This document shows positions 39,518 through 46,833 of a stretch of DNA of 64,000 nt, in pieces; position 1 is the first letter of the stretch; each line of letters opens with the position of its first letter. Below the pieces are notes generated by a model, which was given only the letters and a program-made list of their open reading frames with translations, was not told the DNA's origin and made no database searches. This DNA is from an uncultured Oscillospiraceae bacterium (lineage in GTDB: Bacteria; Bacillota; Clostridia; Oscillospirales; Oscillospiraceae): assembly GCA_910579965.1 (NCBI GenBank), contig CAJTWF010000007.1, positions 1-64,000 on the forward strand, written 5' to 3'. Both the position numbers and the translations under genes were made by a program.

Positions 39518-40906
39518 ATGATAAGGGAAAATCAGCGTCTGCTCAACTGGCTGAACGTGTTCAGCGACGGGGTGATTGTGTTCCTCTCCCTGCCGGCGGC
39601 CTTCTGGATCCGCTTTTTTGTCCTGCCCGGCGGGATCATCTCGGTGCCTCTGAGCCGCTACATGGCCATGGATATTTTCCTCACCGGGGCCCAGCTGTTC
39701 ATCTACGGGGCCATGGAGCTCTACCGCTCCTACCGCACCATCCCCCTGCGCCGGGAGCTGCCCCGGCTCTGGTGCGCCAACGGCCTGATGATGCTGGTGC
39801 TGCTCAGCGGACTGTTTGTCCAGCACGACGAGCACTACTCCCGGGGGACCCTGGCGATCTTCTTCCTGCTCAGCGCGGGCGTCCTCAGCTGCAAGCGGAT
39901 CCTGCTGCGGAAGATCCTCCACTACTTCCGCCAGGAGGGCTACAACCTCAAGCATGTGCTCATCCTGGGCAGCGGCAGCGCGGCCCAGAACTACCTGCGC
40001 ACCATCCGCACCTCCAAGGAGCTGGGCTTCCACCCCATCGGCCACATCGCCTCCCAGCGGATGAAGGGGCAGAGCCTGACCTATCTGGGGAATTTTGACA
40101 ATCTGGAGGCCACGCTGGAGAAGTACCACCCGGACGAGGTGGTGTCCGCCGTGGAGCTGGAGGACTACTGCCGCACGCCGCAGATCATCAGCGCCTGCGA
40201 GAAGTCGGGCACCAAGCTGTCCATTATCCCCATCTACGCGGAGTACATGTCCGCCCACCCCCAGTTCGACAACCTCAAGGGCATCCCCCTGATGAACATC
40301 CGGCGCATCCCCCTGGACAACTGGGCCAACGCATTCTGCAAGCGGGCCGTGGACGTGGCCGGGTCCCTGCTGCTCATCCTGCTCACCTCGCCGGTCATGC
40401 TCGTCTGCGCCGCCGGCGTGCGGCTGAGCTCCCCGGGACCTGTCATCTTCAAGCAGAAGCGGGTGGGACTGAATAAAAAAATCTTCTATATGTACAAGTT
40501 CCGGTCCATGCGGGTCAACGATGAGCAGGACACCCACTGGAGCGGGGATCGGGACAGCCGCAAGACGGCCTTCGGGGCCTTTCTGCGCAAGTGCTCCTTA
40601 GACGAGTTCCCCCAGTTTTTCAACGTCCTCAAGGGGGATATGAGCCTGGTGGGCCCCCGTCCGGAGATCCCATACTATGTGGAGCAGTTCCGGGAGGACA
40701 TCCCCCTGTACATGGTCAAGCACCAGGTCCGGCCGGGGATCACTGGCTGGGCCCAGGTGAACGATCTGCGTGGGGACACCTCTATTGAGGACCGCATCGC
40801 CCACGACATCTACTATATCGAGAACTGGAGCCTGCTGTTTGACCTGAAAATTCTGCTGATTACGGTTTTCGGGGGGAAGTTTCTCAACAGCGAGAAGCTC
40901 AGCTGA
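39518..40906 (+). CDS. Polyprenyl-phosphate sugar-1-phosphate transferase (WcaJ/WbaP type)
   Basis: This 462-residue protein has four N-terminal helices, a Rossmann-like middle domain (HVLILGSGSAAQNYLRTIRTSKELGFHPIGHI), another helix (DVAGSLLLILLTSPVMLVCAAGV) and the bacterial sugar transferase domain: GPVIFKQKRVGLNKKIFYMYKFRSMRV, KCSLDEFPQFFNVLKGDMSLVGPRPE and QVRPGITGWAQVNDLRGDTS. It transfers a sugar phosphate to undecaprenyl phosphate, the first step of exopolysaccharide or glycan assembly. It follows the ligase-like gene by 10 bp. No glycosyltransferases are nearby. Confidence 0.92.
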   Translation: MIRENQRLLNWLNVFSDGVIVFLSLPAAFWIRFFVLPGGIISVPLSRYMAMDIFLTGAQLFIYGAMELYRSYRTIPLRRELPRLWCANGLMMLVLLSGLFVQHDEHYSRGTLAIFFLLSAGVLSCKRILLRKILHYFRQEGYNLKHVLILGSGSAAQNYLRTIRTSKELGFHPIGHIASQRMKGQSLTYLGNFDNLEATLEKYHPDEVVSAVELEDYCRTPQIISACEKSGTKLSIIPIYAEYMSAHPQFDNLKGIPLMNIRRIPLDNWANAFCKRAVDVAGSLLLILLTSPVMLVCAAGVRLSSPGPVIFKQKRVGLNKKIFYMYKFRSMRVNDEQDTHWSGDRDSRKTAFGAFLRKCSLDEFPQFFNVLKGDMSLVGPRPEIPYYVEQFREDIPLYMVKHQVRPGITGWAQVNDLRGDTSIEDRIAHDIYYIENWSLLFDLKILLITVFGGKFLNSEKLS

Positions 40907-40920
40907 GCCCGAGAGAAGGA

Positions 40921-40958
40921 GCGCTCTCCCTGCGCGTATGCGGCGGGAGGGCGCTTTT
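40921..40958 (+). terminator. Terminator of the polysaccharide genes
   Basis: Arms GCGCTCTCCC and GGGAGGGCGC (one wobble), then TTTT. Confidence 0.75.
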
Positions 40959-40974
40959 CAGAAAGGAGAACAAC

Positions 40975-41457
40975 ATGCTGCGACTGGAAAAGGTCACTGG
41001 CAGGAATGTATGGGATATCTTAAAGCTGCGCGTCCGCGATGAGCAGATAAATTTTGTGGCGGGAAATGATATCAGCATTATTGAGGCTTACACTGCCGTT
41101 ACAGGCGGCGGCCACGCGTTCCCCTTTGGTATTTATGAGGATCAAGTGCCCGTAGGCTTTTTGATGGTTGGCTACGATACCGACGATTACTGGGAAAATG
41201 CGCCGGAGATTGCGAAGGGAAATTATACGCTCTGGCGGCTGATGATTGACAAGAACTACCAGGGCCGGGGATATGGAAAGGAGGCCGTCAGGCTTGCGCT
41301 GTCGTTTATCAGGACCGCACCCTGCGGCGGGGCGGAGTGCTGCTGGCTCTCCTATGAGCCGGATAATCTTGTGGCCAAGAAGCTGTATGGCAGCTTCGGG
41401 TTTACGGAAACCGGAGATTGGGACGGAGAAGAGCAGATAGCCGTTCTGAGATTATAG
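40975..41457 (+). CDS. GNAT N-acetyltransferase (diamine acetyltransferase-like)
   Basis: This 160-residue protein has the GNAT fold: LEKVTGRNVWDILKLRV, then FPFGIYEDQVPVGFLMVGYDTDDY, YTLWRLMIDKNYQGRGYGKEAV (acetyl-CoA pyrophosphate loop Q/RxxGxG/A) and LSYEPDNLVAKKLYGSFGFTETGDW. The acidic YDTDDYWENAPE loop before the acetyl-CoA site resembles BltD/spermine acetyltransferases, so a polyamine is a plausible substrate. AAAGGAG lies 6-7 bp before the start. Codon use is less GC-biased than in the neighbours. Confidence 0.85.
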   Translation: MLRLEKVTGRNVWDILKLRVRDEQINFVAGNDISIIEAYTAVTGGGHAFPFGIYEDQVPVGFLMVGYDTDDYWENAPEIAKGNYTLWRLMIDKNYQGRGYGKEAVRLALSFIRTAPCGGAECCWLSYEPDNLVAKKLYGSFGFTETGDWDGEEQIAVLRL

Positions 41458-41556
41458 GGCGGCATTCGTTTGAGCGGATTTTCTGCATATTTTTACTGCG
41501 CCCCTGCCGTCCTTCCCGCATCCCTTCTTCTGGCGCGTTTCATTCCTTAATATTTT

Positions 41557-41587
41557 AGAGCCGCACCGTATCCTACGGTGCGGCTCT
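41557..41587. terminator. Hairpin between convergent genes
   Basis: A perfect 14-bp stem (AGAGCCGCACCGTA / TACGGTGCGGCTCT) with a 3-nt loop. There is no strong U-tract on either strand. Confidence 0.6.
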
Positions 41588-41606
41588 CCTCTCGCGCCTC
41601 TTTGCG

Positions 41607-42470
41607 TTATCCTTCGGGCGTCTGTATCACAAACTCTAAATTCCCGGCAGCGCCGGCGGCGATACTGTACTTGGGGAAGCACACGACAACCGCGCCGTCC
41701 TCACGGACATAGAAGCTGGTGCTCTCATCCACAGTGGTAAAGCCGCCCTGGTCAGGGGGGAAGAAATAGGTGAAGCCATCGGCGTCCCTGCTCTCATCTA
41801 TCTGCTGCTGAATGGCGGCGTTGCAGACAGCGGTCCAATCCTCCCCCAGGAAGTCCCGGAGCGTCAGGTCACGGTTCTGCACAAAATCCAGGTTATAGCA
41901 GGACCGCTCCTCGTAGGAGGACACCCAGCCCTCGGCGAAGGTCACAACAAAGGAGACCCGGTCCCCGGTCTGGCTCTTGATCTCATAGTCGATGATAACA
42001 TCCATCTCCCGATCGCCCCACTGCTCCTCCGTGCCGCCGGTGGCAAAGAAGGCCTCGCGGTAGTCGTCCCAGTCCTGCTGGGCCTTGGCGAGATGCTGGT
42101 CAACCTTCCCCTGAATGGCGGCGTTGACCTTCTTCGCCAGATCGCTGTCCGCGTCCACCTCGGGGGCGGCAACATTGTAATGGATGCCGTCCTCAGAATC
42201 ATCAAACTCCACAAAGGTCAGCACCCGGAACAGCCCTCCCAGCACGGGCACATTGGCGGCAGCGCTGGCCAGAGCGGGCGAGAGGTTCAGCCCCGCCAGC
42301 ACCAGGCAGAGGCAGGCGGCGGTGGCTGCCCAGCGGCGGATCATCCGGCTGCGGCGGCGCCGGTAGCTGGCCTTTCCCAACTGAATCCCCGCCTGGACCC
42401 GATCCGGCAGCTCGGCGGGAATGGGGATGCTGTCATAATTTTCCTTGGCGTTTGCGAACTCCTTCATCAT
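41607..42470 (-). CDS. Anti-sigma factor, RsiV-like (DUF3298 domain)
   Basis: This 287-residue protein has a cytoplasmic ~45-residue N-terminus (YDSIPIPAELPDRVQAGIQ), one membrane helix (WAATAACLCLVLAGLNLSPAL) and an outer domain with DUF3298-like features (DYEIKSQTGDRVSFVVTFAEGW ... LDFVQNRDLTLRDFLGEDW ... PPDQGGFTTVDESTSFYVREDGAVVVCFPKYSIAAGAAG). RsiV-type proteins hold an ECF sigma factor until lysozyme or another stress triggers proteolysis. The start overlaps the sigma-factor stop (ATGA), the classic arrangement. Confidence 0.85.
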   Translation of the reverse strand: MMKEFANAKENYDSIPIPAELPDRVQAGIQLGKASYRRRRSRMIRRWAATAACLCLVLAGLNLSPALASAAANVPVLGGLFRVLTFVEFDDSEDGIHYNVAAPEVDADSDLAKKVNAAIQGKVDQHLAKAQQDWDDYREAFFATGGTEEQWGDREMDVIIDYEIKSQTGDRVSFVVTFAEGWVSSYEERSCYNLDFVQNRDLTLRDFLGEDWTAVCNAAIQQQIDESRDADGFTYFFPPDQGGFTTVDESTSFYVREDGAVVVCFPKYSIAAGAAGNLEFVIQTPEG

Positions 42471-42943
42471 ATTTCTGCTCCTTCCATAGCAACGCGCAGC
42501 TTCTTCAGGCCGGCGTACAGGCGGCTTTTCACTGTGCTCAGGTTCTGTCCGGTGATCTGGCTGATTTCCTTCAGGCTCAGCTCCTCGTAAAACCGCAGTT
42601 TGACGACCATCCCCATTTCCGGCGGCAGGGCCTCTACCCGGCGGATCAGTGTGTCGTCAGCGGGCTCCGGGTCCTCCCGGGAGGGCTCCAGGTCCTCCGG
42701 AAAGGGGATCTCCCGTCCCCTGTGGCGGAGGGCGTCTCTGCATGTGTTCACCAGGATGCGGTAAAACCATGTGCGGAGGGCGCCGGTGTCCCGGAGGCCG
42801 TCCTGCCGCTCCAGCGCACGGCAGACCGCAGTCTGTACCGCGTCCAGGGCCTCGTCTGGATTTTTCAGAATGCTGTAGGCCAGCCGGTAAAATCCGGTTT
42901 GATGGTCAACAAGATACTGGGTCAGAGCTTCTTCCTTTGTCAC
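42467..42943 (-). CDS. ECF RNA polymerase sigma factor (SigV-like)
   Basis: This 158-residue protein starts at GTG 42943 behind AAAGGAG. Region 2 is QTGFYRLAYSILKNPDEALDAVQTAVCRALE with RTWFYRILVNTCRDALR. Region 4 is LPPEMGMVVKLRFYEELSLKEISQITGQNLSTVKSRLYAGLKKLR. The linker contains acidic residues. It is overlapped by the RsiV-like anti-sigma gene. An ECF-type promoter (43060-43032, minus strand) suggests autoregulation. Confidence 0.92.
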   Translation of the reverse strand: MTKEEALTQYLVDHQTGFYRLAYSILKNPDEALDAVQTAVCRALERQDGLRDTGALRTWFYRILVNTCRDALRHRGREIPFPEDLEPSREDPEPADDTLIRRVEALPPEMGMVVKLRFYEELSLKEISQITGQNLSTVKSRLYAGLKKLRVAMEGAEI

Positions 42944-43018
42944 ATCAATTTCTCCTTTCTTCTCGCTTCGAAGCTGGGATTGGAGAGTGCGCGCCGCTCC
43001 GCCCGGCCGGTGAGGAGC

Positions 43019-43060
43019 GCCGTCTGTATAATAGACGGCGGAGGGGACGGAAAAGTTTGA
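43019..43060 (-). promoter_or_regulatory. ECF-type autoregulated promoter and hairpin
   Basis: On the minus strand TCAAAC followed by TTTT (43060-43051), a 17-bp gap and CGTCTA (43037-43032) resemble the SigV/W/X/M pattern TGAAAC-N16-CGTC. CGTCTA is also part of a small hairpin (GCCGTCT / AGACGGC). Confidence 0.55.
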
Positions 43061-43136
43061 GGGCAGTGAAATTTTGGGGGAATACAGCGTCGCGTCCCGC
43101 GGGGCGGTACTCCCTGCTTCCGGCGGGCCGCCTGAA

Positions 43137-43190
43137 TTGTAAACCGAATTAAAATTATAGGTTGACAAGTCGGGCGGGCTGTGATAGAGT
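43137..43190 (+). promoter_or_regulatory. BirA operator overlapping the bioY promoter
   Basis: TTGTAAACC (43137-43145), 14 bp, and GGTTGACAA (43160-43168) match the BirA dyad TTGTAAACC-N14-16-GGTTTACAA with one mismatch. The right half contains the -35 TTGACA (43162-43167); TAGAGT (43185-43190) is the -10, with a 17-bp spacer. Confidence 0.8.
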
Positions 43191-43223
43191 AGGCGGCAGG
43201 AAACCGAAAGGAGAATAAAGACA

Positions 43224-43772
43224 ATGGAACAGACCTTAACCAGGTGGAGCACACGGGACATGGCCTATATCGCCGTATTTGTGGCGGTCATGGCGGTGTG
43301 CTCCTGGATCTCCATCCCCACCGCCATCCCCTTCACCCTGCAAACCATGGGGGTATTTCTGGCTGTGGGCCTGCTGGGGGGCAAGCGGGGGACCATCGCG
43401 GTGCTGGCCTTCATCCTGCTGGCGGCGGTGGGCGCGCCGGTGCTGTCCGGCTTCCACGGCGGACTGAGCGCCCTGCTGGGCATGACCGGCGGGTACATCG
43501 TTGGGTTCCTCTTCTCCGCCCTGGCCATGTGGGGTGTGGAGCGGGTATGGGGGCGGGGGCTGATTGTCCTGGGCGCGTCCATGGTCCTGGGACTTCTGGT
43601 GTGCTACGCCTTCGGTACGGCCTGGTTTATGGTAGTCTACGCGCGGGACGCCGGGGCCATCACCCTGGGCGCGGCCCTGACGGCCTGCGTGGTCCCCTAC
43701 ATTCTGCCGGATCTGGTGAAGATCGTCCTGGCCCTCGCCATCACGGCGCGTCTGCGGCCCCATGTCCGGTGA
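43224..43772 (+). CDS. bioY: Biotin transporter substrate-binding component BioY
   Basis: This 182-residue protein has six membrane helices. BioY features are YIAVFVAVMAVCSWISIPTAIPFTLQTMGVFLAVGLLGGKRGTIAVLAFILLAAVGAPVLSGFHGGLSALLGMTGGYIVGF (substrate site) and a C-terminal PYILPDLVKIVLALAITARL. It is the S-component of an energy-coupling-factor transporter that shares EcfAAT encoded elsewhere. The BirA operator over its promoter means it is turned on when biotin is scarce. No biotin synthesis genes are in the window. Confidence 0.95.
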   Translation: MEQTLTRWSTRDMAYIAVFVAVMAVCSWISIPTAIPFTLQTMGVFLAVGLLGGKRGTIAVLAFILLAAVGAPVLSGFHGGLSALLGMTGGYIVGFLFSALAMWGVERVWGRGLIVLGASMVLGLLVCYAFGTAWFMVVYARDAGAITLGAALTACVVPYILPDLVKIVLALAITARLRPHVR

Positions 43773-44175
43773 GCCCATGGCCCTGCGGCCCCACCACGGC
43801 ATGTGCATGGCCTACTTTGTGGGCTTTGGCTACAGCGACGGCTTCTCCCGGAACATGACCCGGCTGCTGGCGGAGGAGCTGACGCCGGACCGGCCGGTCC
43901 GCCTGACGGTGGATACGGACCAGGTCTGCGCCGCCTGCCCCCGCAGTGCCGGCGGCCGGTGCGACAAGCCGGAGCTGGTAGCGGGATATGACCGGGCGGT
44001 GCTGGAGCTGTGCGGCCTGACAGAGGGGGCGGTGCTGGCCTTCGGCGCGTTCACAGCCCTGGTCCAAAGCCGGATCCTGGACCGGGACCTGCGCCGGTTC
44101 ATCTGCGGCGGCTGCCAGTGGAACGACATCTGCCGCCGGACAGAGAGCCGGTGGAGAACGCCGGGCAGCCCCTGA
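43762..44175 (+). CDS. DUF1284 family protein
   Basis: This 137-residue protein starts inside the end of bioY (11-bp overlap). It contains LRPHHGMCMAYFVGFGYSDGFSRNMTRLLAEEL and paired Cys motifs (CAACP ... CDKP ... FICGGCQWNDIC), characteristic of DUF1284 proteins, which probably bind metal or an iron-sulfur cluster. The function is unknown. Co-transcription with bioY puts it under BirA control, but a biotin role is only inference. Confidence 0.85.
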   Translation: MSGEPMALRPHHGMCMAYFVGFGYSDGFSRNMTRLLAEELTPDRPVRLTVDTDQVCAACPRSAGGRCDKPELVAGYDRAVLELCGLTEGAVLAFGAFTALVQSRILDRDLRRFICGGCQWNDICRRTESRWRTPGSP

Positions 44176-44194
44176 GCCGCCGGGAGGAAACAGT

Positions 44195-44229
44195 CCCGCC
44201 TTTTCCCCAGGGGAGAGGGCGGGCTTCTT
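44195..44229 (+). terminator. Terminator of the bioY operon
   Basis: A stem with outer arms CCCGCC/GGGCGGG and inner TCCCC/GGGGA, followed by CTTCTTT. Confidence 0.7.
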
Positions 44230-44343
44230 TATCCCTTTTTCACAAAAGCGGGAGAATGCCGGCAAATAAAGTTTGCTTCATTCGACAATTTGTGATATGA
44301 TTGTATAAACATTGAACGATTTATACAGAAGGGGATGGAAATT

Positions 44344-45126
44344 ATGACCAACCGGCAGTGTCCGCGGTGCGGCAGACAGTACCCCGCGTCCTATCAGAGA
44401 TGCCCCTATTGCTTCCGGCAGCAGCGGAAGCAGCGGTCCGCCTGGGCCCGCTGTCTCCGCTATCTCCGCCGGGTGGTCATCCGGCTGCGGCGGCAGGGCC
44501 CCTACTATCTGCCGGCCGCCCTGGGCGTCCTGCTGGCGCTCCTCATCCTGCTGTGCGTCCTGGTCTCCCGCTGCGCCTTCAAGGGCAGCGATATGCCGGC
44601 GGAGCCGCCCACGGTTCAGACACCGGAGAACAAGGAGCCTGAGCCGGCGGAGCCCCTGACCCTGTCCCAGACCGCCCTGTCCCTCGTTGCCGGTGAGAGC
44701 GCCGCGCTGTCCGCCTCCGGGGGCAGCGCGGGGGTCTCCTGGACCTCCTCCAACCAGGACGTGGCCACGGTGGAGAACGGGACCGTCACCGGAAAGGGGC
44801 CGGGCAGCGCCGTCATCACTGCCTCCGCGGGCACGGAGACCGCCACCTGTCAGGTGACGGTCCAGGCGGCGGTGGTTCTCCCGGAGCTGGTCCTCAACCA
44901 CCGGGACTTCACCCTGCCCTCCGGGGATCCGCCGGTGCAGATGAAGGTGACGGTCAAGGGGACCCGGGACCTCTATGACGGGGAGATCGTCTGGACCAGC
45001 CAGGACACCAACGTGGTCTCCATCAGCCAGGACGGGCTGGTGGAGCGGGTGGGCCGGGGCACCACCACGGTGACCGCCATCATCGGGGACATGACCCTGG
45101 AGTGCATTGTCCGCGTGCCCCGATAG
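44344..45126 (+). CDS. Zinc-ribbon membrane protein with Ig-like (Big2) domains
   Basis: This 260-residue protein has an N-terminal zinc ribbon (CPRCGRQYPASYQRCPYC), a basic segment, one membrane helix (LPAALGVLLALLILLCVLV) and two outer Big2-type Ig-like domains: ALSLVAGESAALSASGGSAGVSWTSSNQDVATVENGTVTGKGPGSAVITASAG, and VNGD-like KVTVKGTRDLYDGEIVWTSQDTNVVSISQDGLVERVGRGTTTVTAIIG. Such proteins are surface-facing with unknown function. ATG 44344 is spaced better from AAGGGG than ATG 44335. A weak promoter is TTGCTT (44273) with TATGAT (44296). Confidence 0.8.
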   Translation: MTNRQCPRCGRQYPASYQRCPYCFRQQRKQRSAWARCLRYLRRVVIRLRRQGPYYLPAALGVLLALLILLCVLVSRCAFKGSDMPAEPPTVQTPENKEPEPAEPLTLSQTALSLVAGESAALSASGGSAGVSWTSSNQDVATVENGTVTGKGPGSAVITASAGTETATCQVTVQAAVVLPELVLNHRDFTLPSGDPPVQMKVTVKGTRDLYDGEIVWTSQDTNVVSISQDGLVERVGRGTTTVTAIIGDMTLECIVRVPR

Positions 45127-45159
45127 AGTGCGAAGCTGCGATAAAAGGAGACGTGATCT

Positions 45160-45870
45160 ATGAAAAAGCCGATCATCGGCATTGTCCCCCTGGTGGACGC
45201 CGGGCGGGACAGCCTGTGGATGCTGCCCGGGTATATGGACGCCATCGCCCAGGCCGGCGGACTGGGGGTGATGCTGCCCCTGGCGGAGGATGGCGCGGAT
45301 ATCCGGCGGCTGCTGGAGGGATGTAATGGCGTCCTCCTCACTGGCGGCCACGACGTGTCCCCGGCCCTCTACGGCCAGGAGATCCTTCCGGTGTGCGGGG
45401 AGCTGTGCCCCGCCCGGGACCGGATGGAGGGGGAGCTGCTGCGCCAGGCCATTGACCGGGATCTGGCCGTCCTGGGCATCTGCCGGGGGATGCAGTTTAT
45501 GAACGCCGTCCTGGGCGGCACCCTCTATCAGGACCTGCCCGCCCAGCGGCCCTCGGACTGTGACCACCACATGGCGGCCCCCTATGACCGGGAGGCCCAC
45601 AAAGTGTCCCTCCCCCGGGGAACGCCCCTGGCAGAGCTGCTGGGCAAGGAGGAGATGGGCGTGAACAGCTGCCACCACCAGGCGGTGCGGGACCTGGCGC
45701 CCCGGCTGGCCCCCATGGCTCTGGCCCCCGACGGCGTGACAGAGGCCGTGTACATGCCGGAGAGGCGGTTCGTCTGGGGGGTCCAGTGGCACCCGGAGTT
45801 CTCCTGGCGGGTGGACGAGCGGAGCCGGAAAATCTTCGCCGCCTTCACAGCGGCCTCCCTGTGCGCATGA
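45160..45870 (+). CDS. Class I glutamine amidotransferase, gamma-glutamyl hydrolase type (PuuD-like)
   Basis: This 236-residue protein has the Peptidase_C26 triad: nucleophile Cys in LGICRGMQFMNAVLGG, His and Glu in VQWHPEFSW. Other features are IGIVPLVDAGRDSLWMLPGYMDAIAQAGG, LLTGGHDVSPALYGQE and NSCHHQAVRDLAPRL. The family cleaves gamma-glutamyl amides such as gamma-glutamyl-GABA in polyamine breakdown. AAAGGAG lies upstream. It follows the Ig-like protein by 33 bp and may be co-transcribed. Confidence 0.88.
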   Translation: MKKPIIGIVPLVDAGRDSLWMLPGYMDAIAQAGGLGVMLPLAEDGADIRRLLEGCNGVLLTGGHDVSPALYGQEILPVCGELCPARDRMEGELLRQAIDRDLAVLGICRGMQFMNAVLGGTLYQDLPAQRPSDCDHHMAAPYDREAHKVSLPRGTPLAELLGKEEMGVNSCHHQAVRDLAPRLAPMALAPDGVTEAVYMPERRFVWGVQWHPEFSWRVDERSRKIFAAFTAASLCA

Positions 45871-46129
45871 AAGCTGTTGGGCATACCGCCAATTATCAAA
45901 CAGGCCCTGGTGGTCCATCCGGTCAGAAATCAAACCATATCCCGGACAAAATTTCCGCATGGCATCGTTGCTGTTCTTGACGGGCGTCTGCCGCCTTGCC
46001 CTGCGAAAATTCTGCTCCGGCCTCTGGTTCCCTTTCTGACCGGATACGCCACGAGTTTATTTCTGCATGTCGGTCCGGCGGTCCATTACATATTAAAACG
46101 CGCCGAGGCCCAAGTATAAAAATTCCCCC
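45871..46129. other. Non-coding spacer before tRNA-Gly, nothing recognised
   Basis: About 260 bp without a convincing RBS-led gene. Short open frames exist on both strands but have no recognisable protein. The last 30 bp are AT-rich and lead into the tRNA promoter. Confidence 0.4.
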
Positions 46130-46158
46130 TTGACACCGGCGAATATATCTGCTATAAT
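46130..46158 (+). promoter_or_regulatory. Promoter of tRNA-Gly
   Basis: Consensus TTGACA (46130-46135) and TATAAT (46153-46158) with a 17-bp spacer, 12 bp before the mature tRNA. Confidence 0.88.
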
Positions 46159-46170
46159 ACACCATGTTCT

Positions 46171-46246
46171 GCGGGCGTAGCTCATCTGGTAGAGCGCCAC
46201 CTTGCCAAGGTGGAGGTAGCGGGTTCGAGCCCCGTCGCCCGCTCCA
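46171..46246 (+). tRNA. tRNA-Gly (GCC)
   Basis: A 76-nt cloverleaf: acceptor GCGGGCG/CGCCCGC followed by TCCA, anticodon arm CCACC-TTGCCAA-GGTGG giving GCC, T arm GCGGG-TTCGAGC-CCCGT. Confidence 0.95.
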
Positions 46247-46254
46247 TTTTATTG

Positions 46255-46284
46255 CACCGTCATTTTGTGACGGTGTATTTTTTT
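46255..46284 (+). terminator. Terminator of tRNA-Gly
   Basis: Stem CACCGTCA/TGACGGTG with a 5-nt loop, followed by TATTTTTTT. Confidence 0.88.
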
Positions 46285-46331
46285 GTTGCGGCGGGCCCGC
46301 ACTGCGATGCCGATAACGAGAGGGGATGCGC

Positions 46332-46712
46332 ATGAACACGCCGGAGCTTGCAGCAGAACGGCTCATACTGCGAGAATTTACTGCCGGTGATCTGGAGGCC
46401 GTGTATCAAATCTTCAGCGATGCGGAGCTCAACAGATTCCTGCCCTGGTTTGCCCTCAAAACCCGCTCAGACGCGGAGAAATTTTACCAGGCCCGCCTTG
46501 CTGGCCAATACCGCCGGGCGAGCGGACGCGGCTATGCCATCTGCCTGAAGGACCATGTGCCCATCGGATACGTCAATACCGCGGCAGATGACAGCCATGA
46601 TCTCGGCTACGGGCTGCGGAAGGAATTCTGGCGCAGGGGAATCGTTACGGAATACGCTTTGTGGAAAAGGGCTTGTGAGCAGGGGGACAGACCGCCCGGA
46701 CTGCCGGTTTAG
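46332..46712 (+). pseudogene. RimJ/RimL-type GNAT acetyltransferase, C-terminally truncated
   Basis: The 126-residue frame begins MNTPELAAERLILREFTAGDLEAVYQIFSDAELNRFLPW and reaches YAICLKDHVPIGYVNTAADDSHDLGYGLRKEFWRRGIVTEYAL, a normal RimJ-like N-terminal two thirds. After EYAL it turns into RACEQGDRPPGLPV and stops; the last beta strands and the conserved NxxSxxxxxKxGF segment of the acetyl-CoA site are missing. Usual length is about 170-180. It is probably inactive after a deletion or frameshift near 46665. Confidence 0.65.
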
Positions 46713-46764
46713 GACGCTTTATCCCGGCAAAATTAAAGAAGTTTCAGAAATTCCCCCAAATATG

Positions 46765-46793
46765 TTGCAAAATCAGCCGGTATGTATTATAGT
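46765..46793 (+). promoter_or_regulatory. Promoter of the RpiR-like gene
   Basis: TTGCAA (46765-46770) and TATAGT (46788-46793), with a 17-bp spacer. Confidence 0.65.
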
Positions 46794-46833
46794 TTGTATA
46801 GCTTTGTAAAATCTGGTCCGTGGGAGGACAGCT

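Noticed and set aside
37063..39519. 818-codon open frame opposite the O-antigen-ligase-like gene
   Set aside because: It is Gly/Gln/His-rich without domains, antisense to a clear membrane protein, and typical of a GC-rich shadow frame.
45877..46119. 80-codon frame before tRNA-Gly
   Set aside because: No ribosome-binding site and no family likeness; the opposite strand is equally open.
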